From positions 1 through 24,862 of the forward strand of contig CANCYO010000041.1 in NCBI GenBank assembly GCA_947382415.1: DNA of 24,862 nucleotides, given 5' to 3'. This document shows, piece by piece, positions 1-7,224 of this stretch (positions are counted from its first letter, which is position 1; each line of letters begins with the position of its first letter). A program made the translations under genes and the position numbers. This DNA comes from an uncultured Lachnospiraceae bacterium. GTDB taxonomy: Bacteria; Bacillota; Clostridia; Lachnospirales; Lachnospiraceae. Under the pieces are notes generated by a model. It searched no databases, had not been told where the DNA came from, and was given only the letters and a program-made list of their open reading frames with translations.

Positions 1-1105
1 ATTCGTTTCCGCTTTCCCTTGTGGCAAGGATGATGTTTTCCTTGATGCCGTCCCCTGTGGGCTGGTATTCCACCCTGACGCCGTTTCTGTAGCCGTCGAA
101 GGTCACGGTGGACTGTCTGGGCTGGTAGTAGCCTATAGTTTCTCCAGAGCGGGTCTGGGGCTGTTCGGGTGTGGAGTCGGTTATCTCGGATTCCAGTTTC
201 GGAGCACGGAGAGCAAGCTTTTTCGCCTGCTTCTCGGCTTTTTTCTGCTCCTTTTCTGTCCGTTTCTGTTCCTTTTGCGCTTCTTGTTCAGCCTTTTTCT
301 GATCTTTTTCTATTTGCTTCTGCTCTTTTTGTTCTTCTTTTTCGCTCTGTTTCTGCTCTTTTTCGCTCTTCTTCTGTTCTTTTCCCGTTCCCTTAGCTGT
401 TTCTTTATCTGCTTTAGCCTGTTCCTCCTGAATCTGGTCCATGGTCAGGGCATATTTTTCGTCCGGCAGGTCATCAGCGTCTGATGAAACCGCTTCCTCT
501 GCAGGCTCCAGCATCTGCCAGGCGATCTCATAATCTTCCTCGCGGTAGATGACCTCTCCCTGGCTGTCCGGATTGTCCGTGATCACGACTTCGTAGCTGT
601 TGCTGCCGTTGGCGTAGCCTTCCTCCGTCCGGGTCAGGGAGTTGTCGATCTCTGCCAGATCTCCGGATTCCGTCTCATAATGGATAGGCTCCGGATATAC
701 TGCCAGGACTCTGCTGTTATCACTGAGGAAATATTCCTTGGAAAAGGTATCTCTCTTTTCCGCTATCTCACTTATGATCTCCGGCTGTACATCTGCTCCT
801 TCCATATCGGGTGTACTGTCTTCGGAAGCCGCAATATCTGTTTCCCCTGCTGATATTTCTGCTGCTATTTGTGTTGTTGTCTCCGCTGCTGCCTCTGCGG
901 TTGTCTCATCCGCTTTCTCCAGCGTCCGCTCTGTGGAAGCTCCTTCGTTTGTCCGCGCCTCTGCTGTCCGCACGTTGTTCTGGAGGAGCAGGGACAGGAT
1001 AAGGGTATAGCAAAGGATCTTTTTGAAGGTTTTTAGCATACCTTTGCCGGTTCCCATATTATTGCTTGTTTGAACTATTTGATTGCTGTTTTTCATTTTT
1101 TTCAT
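1..1105 (-). CDS. Partial secreted Rhs/YD-repeat-like protein (N-terminal part)
   Basis: The minus strand is open without a stop from the ATG at 1105-1103 to the window edge (368 codons), so the C-terminal part is missing. The N-terminus is basic with a hydrophobic stretch (about residues 30-41) and an Ala-x-Ala site near residues 48-50, read as a signal peptide. A Thr/Ala/Glu-rich segment follows. Around residues 115-165 the pattern FLSDNSRVLAVYPEPIHYE, then an acidic IDNSLT, resembles the conserved N-terminal region of very large Firmicutes Rhs/YD-repeat surface proteins. The late segment VEYQPTGDGIKENIIL also fits that family. Residues about 227-296 are almost pure Lys/Glu/Gln/Ala and probably form a charged helix or coiled coil. 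The start is uncertain: a GGAGG lies at 1121-1125, 15 nt from the ATG, which is long; Met4, Met17 and Met23 are alternatives. The family call is inferred from motifs because the YD repeats themselves lie outside the window. Confidence 0.7.
   Translation of the reverse strand, partial: MKKMKNSNQIVQTSNNMGTGKGMLKTFKKILCYTLILSLLLQNNVRTAEARTNEGASTERTLEKADETTAEAAAETTTQIAAEISAGETDIAASEDSTPDMEGADVQPEIISEIAEKRDTFSKEYFLSDNSRVLAVYPEPIHYETESGDLAEIDNSLTRTEEGYANGSNSYEVVITDNPDSQGEVIYREEDYEIAWQMLEPAEEAVSSDADDLPDEKYALTMDQIQEEQAKADKETAKGTGKEQKKSEKEQKQSEKEEQKEQKQIEKDQKKAEQEAQKEQKRTEKEQKKAEKQAKKLALRAPKLESEITDSTPEQPQTRSGETIGYYQPRQSTVTFDGYRNGVRVEYQPTGDGIKENIILATRESGNE
217..427 (-). repeat. Lys/Glu/Gln-rich low-complexity tract inside the Rhs-like gene
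   Basis: About 70 codons of the minus-strand gene are degenerate repeats of units such as EKEQKK, EKEQKQS and EKDQKKAEQ. On the plus strand the same DNA is a pyrimidine-rich tract of ctttttc-like blocks, which creates spurious Leu/Phe-rich plus-strand ORFs. Such tracts are prone to slippage and length variation between strains. Confidence 0.75.
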
Positions 1106-1194
1106 AATTTCTTTTGTAATCCTCCATTACTTCTTATTCTCGGAATTTGCAGTCATTATTTCCACTAATATCTTTTTATTTGAATTATAATAAT

Positions 1195-1224
1195 ACAGTA
1201 CCACTGCCATCCGATTTTTGTCAA
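1195..1224 (-). promoter_or_regulatory. Candidate promoter of the Rhs-like gene
   Basis: A perfect TTGACA box (minus strand, 1224-1219) is followed after 18 nt by a weak TACTGT (1200-1195). The leader would be about 80 nt. The -10 is poor, so this is tentative. The surrounding DNA (about 1106-1330) is very AT-rich. Confidence 0.3.
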
Positions 1225-1300
1225 TTATGTATAAAATAATTTGACTTTTCAGTCATTAATAAAAATATTCTAAAAAAGTATTCTGTATATTTTTTCACTC

Positions 1301-1329
1301 TTGTAGAAACAGATAAAAGATGCTACGAT
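1301..1329 (+). promoter_or_regulatory. Candidate extended -10 promoter of the trpB-like gene
   Basis: TTGTAG (1301-1306), a 17-nt spacer and TACGAT (1324-1329), the last preceded by TGC, which makes an extended -10. The predicted start lies about 34 nt before the trpB-like ATG, leaving no room for a T-box or trp leader-peptide attenuator. Confidence 0.5.
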
Positions 1330-1369
1330 ATATTAATGGAAATATTTCGGAAAGATTGGAGAAAAAATT

Positions 1370-2758
1370 ATGATTGAAGAAAAGACAATTCCATATAAAA
1401 TCTATTTGGAAGAACATGAGATGCCGGATAGCTGGTACAATGTGCGTGCCGATATGAAGAATAAACCGGCGCCGCTTCTGAATCCTGCTACTTTGCAGCC
1501 ACTGACTCTTGAGGAGATGAGCGGTATTTTCTGCGAGGAACTGTGCAAACAGGAGCTCGACGATACGACGCCCTATTTCCCGATTCCCGAGGAGATCAGA
1601 AAGTTCTATAAAATGTATCGTCCCTCTCCTTTAGTCCGCGCTTATTGTCTGGAGGAAAAGCTGCAGACACCGGCAAAAATCTATTACAAATTCGAGGGCA
1701 ATAATACCAGCGGCAGCCATAAATTAAATTCAGCCATTGCCCAGGCTTATTATGCCAAGAATCAGGGATTAAAAGGCGTGACCACAGAGACAGGCGCAGG
1801 ACAGTGGGGAACGGCTCTCTCCATGGCATGTGCTTATCTGGGGCTTGACTGTCAGGTCTATATGGTAAAGTGTTCCTATGAACAGAAACCGTTCCGGAGA
1901 GAGGTAATGCGTACCTACGGGGCAAATGTGACTCCTTCTCCTTCCGATACCACTGCTGTGGGACGCAAGATTCTGCAGGAGTTTCCGGGAACTACGGGAA
2001 GTCTTGGGTGTGCTATCTCGGAGGCAGTGGAGGCAGCCACCTCTCAGGAAGGCTACCGTTATGTTCTTGGTTCCGTGCTGACTCAGGTTCTTCTGCATCA
2101 GTCCGTGATCGGTCTTGAGGCCAAGACTGCCATGGATAAATACGGCATTAAGCCTGATGTGATCATCGGATGCGCTGGCGGCGGTTCCAATTTAGGCGGT
2201 CTGATTTCTCCTTTTATGGGAGAAAAGCTGCGTGGCGAGGCAGACTATAAATTTATCGCGGTTGAGCCCGCTTCCTGTCCCAGCCTCACCAGAGGTAAAT
2301 ACGTATATGATTTCTGTGATACCGGAAAAGTATGTCCTCTGGCGAAGATGTATACCCTGGGCAGCGGTTTCATTCCTGCGGCGAACCATGCAGGCGGTCT
2401 TCGTTATCATGGTATGAGTTCTGTGCTTTCTCAGTTATATGCGGACGGCTATATGGAAGCAGTCAGCGTGGAACAGACTTCCGTATTCAAGGCAGCGGAA
2501 GAGTTCGCCAGAGTAGAAGGCATCCTGCCTGCACCGGAGAGCTCTCATGCGATAAAAGTAGCCATAGACGAGGCTATGAAATGTAAGGAGACCGGAGAAG
2601 AGAAAACAATTCTCTTTGGTCTTACCGGAACAGGGTATTTTGATATGGTGGCCTATGAGCGCTACAACAACGGAGAGATGAGCGATTATATTCCCTCGGA
2701 TGAAGAGCTGGCCAAAGGGCTTGCCGGAATTCCTAAATTCCCCGGAAATGAAATATAA
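1370..2758 (+). CDS. TrpB2-like PLP enzyme (tryptophan synthase beta chain-like)
   Basis: A 462-residue fold-type II PLP enzyme. The Schiff-base lysine is K118 in GSHKLNSA, followed by ETGAGQWG (140-147), the loop that contacts the indole/serine substrate, and the phosphate-binding GCAGGGSN (267-274). The N-terminal extension and length above 440 residues match the TrpB2 class rather than the roughly 400-residue TrpB1 that partners TrpA. TrpB2 enzymes make tryptophan from indole and serine, or act as serine deaminase-like or salvage enzymes. No trpA or other trp gene is adjacent, and the gene has its own promoter and terminator, so it is probably an orphan indole-salvage enzyme. The start is the ATG with TGGAGA seven nt upstream. 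The enzyme class is clear; the in vivo substrate is inferred. Confidence 0.9.
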   Translation: MIEEKTIPYKIYLEEHEMPDSWYNVRADMKNKPAPLLNPATLQPLTLEEMSGIFCEELCKQELDDTTPYFPIPEEIRKFYKMYRPSPLVRAYCLEEKLQTPAKIYYKFEGNNTSGSHKLNSAIAQAYYAKNQGLKGVTTETGAGQWGTALSMACAYLGLDCQVYMVKCSYEQKPFRREVMRTYGANVTPSPSDTTAVGRKILQEFPGTTGSLGCAISEAVEAATSQEGYRYVLGSVLTQVLLHQSVIGLEAKTAMDKYGIKPDVIIGCAGGGSNLGGLISPFMGEKLRGEADYKFIAVEPASCPSLTRGKYVYDFCDTGKVCPLAKMYTLGSGFIPAANHAGGLRYHGMSSVLSQLYADGYMEAVSVEQTSVFKAAEEFARVEGILPAPESSHAIKVAIDEAMKCKETGEEKTILFGLTGTGYFDMVAYERYNNGEMSDYIPSDEELAKGLAGIPKFPGNEI

Positions 2759-2776
2759 AAGGCTGACAATAAAGAG

Positions 2777-2809
2777 GCTGATTCTGCACATACAGGATCA
2801 GCTTTTTCT
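2777..2809 (+). terminator. Rho-independent terminator after the trpB-like gene
   Basis: GCTGATTCTG (2777-2786), loop CACATA, then CAGGATCAGC (2793-2802): a 10-bp stem with one G-U pair, followed by TTTTTCT. It lies 18 nt after the stop codon and insulates the sigma factor operon. Confidence 0.85.
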
Positions 2810-2819
2810 ATTATATTTA

Positions 2820-2845
2820 TGTAACAATTTTGTGCAAACTGTGTC
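2820..2845 (+). promoter_or_regulatory. Candidate ECF-type (autoregulatory) promoter
   Basis: TGTAAC (2820-2825), 16 nt, then TGTC (2842-2845) resembles ECF promoters of the TGAAAC-N16/17-CGTC type known from Bacillus SigM/SigW-like factors. I see no convincing sigma-A pair here. It lies 37 nt before the sigma factor start, which suggests the factor transcribes its own operon. Confidence 0.5.
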
Positions 2846-2882
2846 ATAATTAACAGAAAGCAGGGAAGGGGGGCATCTGTCT

Positions 2883-3401
2883 GTGGAATTGGATGATCTG
2901 TACCGGGAATACGCAGTGATGATCTATCATTTTATCTACTTAAAGTGCAGGAATCAGGATCTGGCGGAAGATATTGTGCAGACCACTTTTTTGAAGGCAA
3001 TTACAAACATTGATTCCTTCCATGGTCAGAGTAGAATATCCACATGGCTCTGTCAGATCGCCAAAAACGAATACTTGAATTATTGCCGGAAACATAACAG
3101 GCAGCAGTCCTATGATGAATATATAGAAAGCAGGGGAGAACTGCCCCTTCAGGAGACAATGCCTTTTCGCGATTTAACGCTTGAAAAAATAATTATCAAC
3201 GAGCAGGCGGATGTGATCAGAAAAATTCTTCATACTCTGGAGGAACCATATAAAGAAGTATTTATGCTGCGGGTGTACGGAGAATACTCTTTCGGAGAGA
3301 TTGCAGAACTGTTTCAAAAGAATGACACATGGGCGAGAGTAACATATTATCGGGCAAAAAACAGGATAATCGAGAGATTTCGGAAGGAGGAACATCTATG
3401 A
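2883..3401 (+). CDS. ECF-type RNA polymerase sigma factor
   Basis: A 172-residue sigma-70 family protein of ECF size, with region 2 (about residues 5-70, including DLAEDIVQTTFLKA and STWLCQIAKNEYLNY) and region 4 (about 110-165, including LEEPYKEVFMLRVYGEYSF and the helix-turn-helix ending TWARVTYYRAKNRIIERF). It directs RNA polymerase to a small regulon, probably envelope-related, when its anti-sigma factor lets go. The start is GTG at 2883, nine nt after a strong AAGGGGGG. The stop overlaps the next start (ATGA), as is usual for sigma/anti-sigma pairs. The ECF-like promoter just upstream suggests autoregulation. The stimulus cannot be read from the sequence. Confidence 0.92.
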   Translation: MELDDLYREYAVMIYHFIYLKCRNQDLAEDIVQTTFLKAITNIDSFHGQSRISTWLCQIAKNEYLNYCRKHNRQQSYDEYIESRGELPLQETMPFRDLTLEKIIINEQADVIRKILHTLEEPYKEVFMLRVYGEYSFGEIAELFQKNDTWARVTYYRAKNRIIERFRKEEHL

Positions 3402-5686
3402 AATGTAATATCGCCAGAGATTTACTTCCCTTGTATTTTGACGGCCTTTGCAGTGATGATACGAGCAGACAACTGGAAGAACATTTCGAGTCCTGTGAAA
3501 GCTGCAGGAAGTTAAAACAAAGTATAATGCAGGAATCGGATTGTCTTGTCGATGATCGGGAGTGGAATCAATCTATATTACCGCTGAAAAAATTCAGGAA
3601 AAAAATGCGCAGGAAAAATCTGCTGATTGCTGTCTGTGTGCTCTTTTTCCTGTTGTTTGCAGGGATTACGGCACTACTGACTTATGGACAGATCAACCAA
3701 ACAGGTATCAGCTTTGAATTGATTTATGATGCGATTCGTTTCGATAAAATCGGAAAAGAGTTTGCCTCAGGTAATATAGAACCTTTATATGAAAATCTCT
3801 CTAACGGATTTTTTATGTGTGATGATGAAGCGTCTGTCACCATTATGCTCTATGAAGATGAAGCTGTTTATGATGCAGAGATGAAAAAAGCTATCATGAC
3901 AAAATATCACCGGTATTTTGACGGTAAGAATCTGACCTACAAGGGAATAGAAGAGATCAGTTATTTGGATTCGCCGGACACATGGGGAAGCAGGACGATC
4001 TACATTGCCCTGAAATTTGAGGGAACAGACAGGATTGAGTATTATATATCTTTATTTAAGAGTCAGAACGGAAGCTATAAAGTGAAGGATTATTTTGGCA
4101 ATCCCTATTTTTCCTATACCGATGAAACAGAGATAGATGGAACAAAATCTGAGTATACAGAATCCTATCACACAGACGACAGCTTGTTTTCCTGTATGCC
4201 TAACAGAGTCAACAATAATGCCGCAGTTACTATGACACAACAGATCATGCGTCTTTCCGGGCAACGTGCCCTGCAGGGGGATACCGCTCTGGCAGAATAT
4301 GGGCAAATGCGGCTGAGCATCAGATCAGAGCAGGATATGGCCGAGAATACTTATATTATGAAAGATAGAATGAATGAAAAGCTGGATAAATTGATGGAAT
4401 GGGATTATTATGTGACAAACATTCTTCTCAATGTAAGCGGATATGATCAGACAAAATATCTGTATGAGTATCAAATGTATATAATGCTGACCAATAAAAA
4501 CAGTATGGACAATATTGTTATAAGTCTGGATTGTTACAGAATCGGTGAGAACTTTGTATATATTGACGGGTCGGATAAAGTGTATGGAGACGATCTGTTG
4601 CCGGAAATTCTTGGGGTATTGGAAGAATTATGTGACCTGGAAGAAGTCCCTGATTCGCTCTCTATTCTGATGGTGGGCGATATTCTCCTCCATACTCCTG
4701 TGGAGGAAAGCGCGCTGCAGAGCGACGGCAGTTATGATTTTACCGCGATTTTTGCCAATGTGCAGGAAGAGATACAGGAAGCTGACGTGGCTATTGTCAA
4801 TCAGGAGGTAATTCTGGGAGGAGAGGAACTGGGTATCTCAGGGTATCCGGCCTTTAACGCACCTTTTGAGGCAGGCGACGCTCTGGTTGAGGCGGGATTT
4901 GACATTGTCTGTCATGCCACCAACCACGCGCTGGATAAAGGAAAGAGTGGAATCGTAAACTGTCTTGATTTCTGGCAGAGACAGTATCCTGACATTGCCG
5001 TGTTGGGAATTTATGACAGCGGAGAGGCACAGGATGAGATTTATGTCCGGGAGGAAAATGGAATCCGTATAGCTGTTTTGAATTATACCTATGGGACCAA
5101 TGGAATCCCATTGCCTGAAAGTATGCCTTATGCAGTGAATCTGTTAGAGGAAGAGCGGGTGAGAGCCGATCTGGAGAAAGCTGAAGAAATAGCGGATTTT
5201 ACAGTGGTTTGTCCTCATTGGGGTACGGAATATCTTCTGGACATCTCAGGTGAACAGAAAAAATGGACACAGATTTTCCTGGAGGGAGGGGCGGATCTGG
5301 TGCTGGGAACTCATCCTCATGTGATAGAGCCCATAGAATGGGTAAGAGATGAGGAGCAGGATCGGGAGATGCTTGTGTACTATTCTTTGGGCAATTTTGT
5401 GAACTGGACGTCGGGGACCGGATCGGGTGTGGCCAATCGTATGGTGGGCGGCATGGCGCAGATTACTCTGGAACGTAATGAGGACGGAGAGGTTTTCATA
5501 GCGGATTACGGAGTGATACCTCTGGTATGCCATGTGGAGGAAGGTACCGATGGCGTCACGGTCTATGCTCTGTCTGATTACACGGAGGAGCTTGCATCAC
5601 GAAATGCCATTATCAGACAGGATCCGGAGTTTTCTCTGGAATACTGTAATGACCTGTGCAGCAGAGTATTTTCCACAAGTTTCTAG
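3398..5686 (+). CDS. Anti-sigma factor fused to an extracellular CapA-type metallophosphatase domain
   Basis: 762 residues from the ATG at 3398 (AGGAGG seven nt upstream). The ORF is also open upstream of this, but that part lies inside the sigma gene and is not credible as coding. Residues 1-40 are a zinc-binding anti-sigma domain with the exact spacing C3-x25-H29-x3-C33-x2-C36. A basic stretch and one membrane helix (about 74-96) follow, so the rest is extracytoplasmic. Residues about 100-415 are an unrecognised region. Residues about 420-750 are a CapA/PgsA-like calcineurin-type domain with MVGD (425-428), NQE (468-470), ATNHALD (from 507), CPHWGTEY, GTHPH (637-641) and YSLGNF, so the metal-binding motifs look intact. 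CapA homologues act in poly-gamma-glutamate or related envelope polymer handling. Here the domain is probably the sensor or output that controls release of the sigma factor; that is inference. Confidence 0.9.
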   Translation: MKCNIARDLLPLYFDGLCSDDTSRQLEEHFESCESCRKLKQSIMQESDCLVDDREWNQSILPLKKFRKKMRRKNLLIAVCVLFFLLFAGITALLTYGQINQTGISFELIYDAIRFDKIGKEFASGNIEPLYENLSNGFFMCDDEASVTIMLYEDEAVYDAEMKKAIMTKYHRYFDGKNLTYKGIEEISYLDSPDTWGSRTIYIALKFEGTDRIEYYISLFKSQNGSYKVKDYFGNPYFSYTDETEIDGTKSEYTESYHTDDSLFSCMPNRVNNNAAVTMTQQIMRLSGQRALQGDTALAEYGQMRLSIRSEQDMAENTYIMKDRMNEKLDKLMEWDYYVTNILLNVSGYDQTKYLYEYQMYIMLTNKNSMDNIVISLDCYRIGENFVYIDGSDKVYGDDLLPEILGVLEELCDLEEVPDSLSILMVGDILLHTPVEESALQSDGSYDFTAIFANVQEEIQEADVAIVNQEVILGGEELGISGYPAFNAPFEAGDALVEAGFDIVCHATNHALDKGKSGIVNCLDFWQRQYPDIAVLGIYDSGEAQDEIYVREENGIRIAVLNYTYGTNGIPLPESMPYAVNLLEEERVRADLEKAEEIADFTVVCPHWGTEYLLDISGEQKKWTQIFLEGGADLVLGTHPHVIEPIEWVRDEEQDREMLVYYSLGNFVNWTSGTGSGVANRMVGGMAQITLERNEDGEVFIADYGVIPLVCHVEEGTDGVTVYALSDYTEELASRNAIIRQDPEFSLEYCNDLCSRVFSTSF

Positions 5687-5712
5687 ACTTTCGTATATTC
5701 ATATGCTACAAT
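5684..5712 (+). promoter_or_regulatory. Candidate promoter of the flavodiiron protein gene
   Basis: TAGACT (5684-5689), 17-nt spacer and TACAAT (5707-5712) preceded by TGC, an extended -10. The -35 overlaps the stop codon of the preceding gene. The predicted transcript start is about 5719, giving a leader of about 84 nt. Confidence 0.45.
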
Positions 5713-5717
5713 CTGTT

Positions 5718-5750
5718 TAGCCAAATCTATGAGCTAATAGATTTTAGCTA
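5718..5750 (+). repeat. Inverted repeat in the flavodiiron gene leader
   Basis: AAATCTAT (5723-5730), 6-nt loop, ATAGATTT (5737-5744) is a perfect 8-bp inverted repeat. An outer TAGC/GCTA pair (5718-5721 with 5747-5750) extends it. It starts at the predicted transcription start, so it could be an operator or an RNA stem-loop. There is no T-run after it, so it is not an ordinary terminator. Confidence 0.6.
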
Positions 5751-5802
5751 TGATAAGAATACATCTGTATGAAAAAGTTTGCAGATACAGGAGGGAAAAG
5801 GC

Positions 5803-6954
5803 TTGAAAATCACAAATGATATAATATATATCGGAGTCGACGACCATGATATCGACCTGTTTGAGGGGCAGTATATTGTTCCAAATGGTATGGCCTATAA
5901 TTCCTATGTGATTCGGGATGAGAAGATTGCAGTGATGGATACCGTGGATATGAATTTTGCGGAAGAATGGATCTGTAATCTCCGGGGTGCTCTGGATGGC
6001 GCAACGCCGGATTATCTGATCGTTCAGCATATGGAACCGGATCACTCCGCCAATATCGCCGAGTTTATGAATCTTTATCCTGATGCCGTTGTGGTGGCTA
6101 CCGCTGCCGCATTTCGCATGATGCAGCAGTTTTTTGGAACGGATTACGCCGACAGGCGCAGGATTGTGGGAGAGGGGGACACGCTTTCCCTTGGACGGCA
6201 TCAATTGACCTTTGTCACCGCGCCCATGGTGCATTGGCCGGAGGTTATGGTGACCTACGACAGCACGGACAAGGTACTGTTTTCCGCAGATGCCTTTGGC
6301 AAATTCGGAGCGCTGGATGTGGAGGAAGACTGGGCCTGTGAGGCCCGGCGCTATTATGTCGGAATCGTAGGTAAATTTGGAGCTCAGGTTCAGGCCTTAT
6401 TAAAGAAGGCCGCAGCACTGGATATTCAGATCATCTGCCCGCTCCACGGTCCGATTCTCACAGAACAGTTGGATTACTATCTGAACCTCTATGATATCTG
6501 GTCTTCTTACAGACCGGAGAGCGAGGGTGTCATGATCGCCTACACTTCCATCTACGGCAATACCGCCAGAGCTGCGGAACTTCTGGCTGAGAAGCTGGAG
6601 GACAGAGGCTGCCCCAAGATCGTGGTCTGCGATCTGGCTAGGGGAGATATGGCGGAGGCTGTGGAGGATGCTTTCCGATATGGAAAGCTGGTATTGGCCT
6701 CTACTACCTACAATTCCGGTATCTTTCCCTTTATGGAACAGTTTATCAGACAGCTCACGGAACATAATTATCAAAACCGCACGGTGGCCATGATCGAAAA
6801 CGGCTCCTGGGCGCCCTGTGCCGTTAAGGCTATGAAAAAGCTTCTGGAAAACAGTAAAGATATTACATATACTGACACAGACGTGACAATCAGGTCTGCA
6901 CTGGATGAAAAAAGCCTGGCACAACTGGATGCATTGGCTGAGGAATTATGGTGA
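5803..6954 (+). CDS. fprA: FprA-family A-type flavodiiron protein
   Basis: A 383-residue class A flavodiiron protein, which reduces O2 to water (or NO to N2O) in the cytoplasm of anaerobes using electrons from rubredoxin. The metallo-beta-lactamase-like half carries the diiron ligands H76-x-E78-x-D80-H81, H144, D163 and H215. The C-terminal flavodoxin half (about 243-383) begins with the FMN phosphate-binding IAYTSIYGNTARAA. No fused rubredoxin or flavin reductase is present, so partners are encoded elsewhere. The start is TTG at 5803, eight nt after a perfect AGGAGG (5789-5794); an upstream in-frame TTG at 5779 precedes that site and is rejected. A promoter and inverted repeat lie upstream and a terminator downstream, so the gene is probably monocistronic and separately regulated. 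Confidence 0.93.
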   Translation: MKITNDIIYIGVDDHDIDLFEGQYIVPNGMAYNSYVIRDEKIAVMDTVDMNFAEEWICNLRGALDGATPDYLIVQHMEPDHSANIAEFMNLYPDAVVVATAAAFRMMQQFFGTDYADRRRIVGEGDTLSLGRHQLTFVTAPMVHWPEVMVTYDSTDKVLFSADAFGKFGALDVEEDWACEARRYYVGIVGKFGAQVQALLKKAAALDIQIICPLHGPILTEQLDYYLNLYDIWSSYRPESEGVMIAYTSIYGNTARAAELLAEKLEDRGCPKIVVCDLARGDMAEAVEDAFRYGKLVLASTTYNSGIFPFMEQFIRQLTEHNYQNRTVAMIENGSWAPCAVKAMKKLLENSKDITYTDTDVTIRSALDEKSLAQLDALAEELW

Positions 6955-7016
6955 TTGCTGTAATAATATAGATTTTAGTATGTATTTGATGTTATGTTAA
7001 ATAATGAGGAATCGTT

Positions 7017-7061
7017 AAAAAGTCCTGAAGGCTGTGAAGTTGGCGGCTGGAGGGGCTTTTT
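7017..7061 (+). terminator. Probable terminator after the flavodiiron gene
   Basis: AAAAAGTCC (7017-7025) pairs with GGGCTTTTT (7053-7061), a 9-bp stem with one G-U pair, enclosing 27 nt that may fold further. The 3' arm supplies the T-run. The A/T symmetry would let it work in both directions. The rest of the 270-nt gap is AT-rich. Confidence 0.6.
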
Positions 7062-7115
7062 AAATAATTGCTTCTTTCAGGAAATTACGCATAGTATTTA
7101 TATATTACAATGTTG

Positions 7116-7144
7116 TTGACAAAATATGTAATGTATACTATTAT
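7116..7144 (+). promoter_or_regulatory. Strong sigma-A promoter of the lipoprotein gene
   Basis: Perfect TTGACA (7116-7121), a 17-nt spacer and TATTAT (7139-7144), in very AT-rich DNA. The predicted leader is about 74 nt. Loosely repeated ATGTAA motifs surround the -10 region; no known operator is recognised. Confidence 0.7.
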
Positions 7145-7224
7145 GTAACTAATATATCATTATATATAATTAATTTATATTGTAAAAATAACGCTAACAG
7201 CGCGCATTTCAGGCAGGTGATCAT

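Noticed and set aside
169..1010. Several Leu/Phe/Ser-rich plus-strand ORFs
   Set aside because: They are antisense shadows of the pyrimidine-rich complement of the Rhs-like gene; no ribosome sites and low-complexity products.
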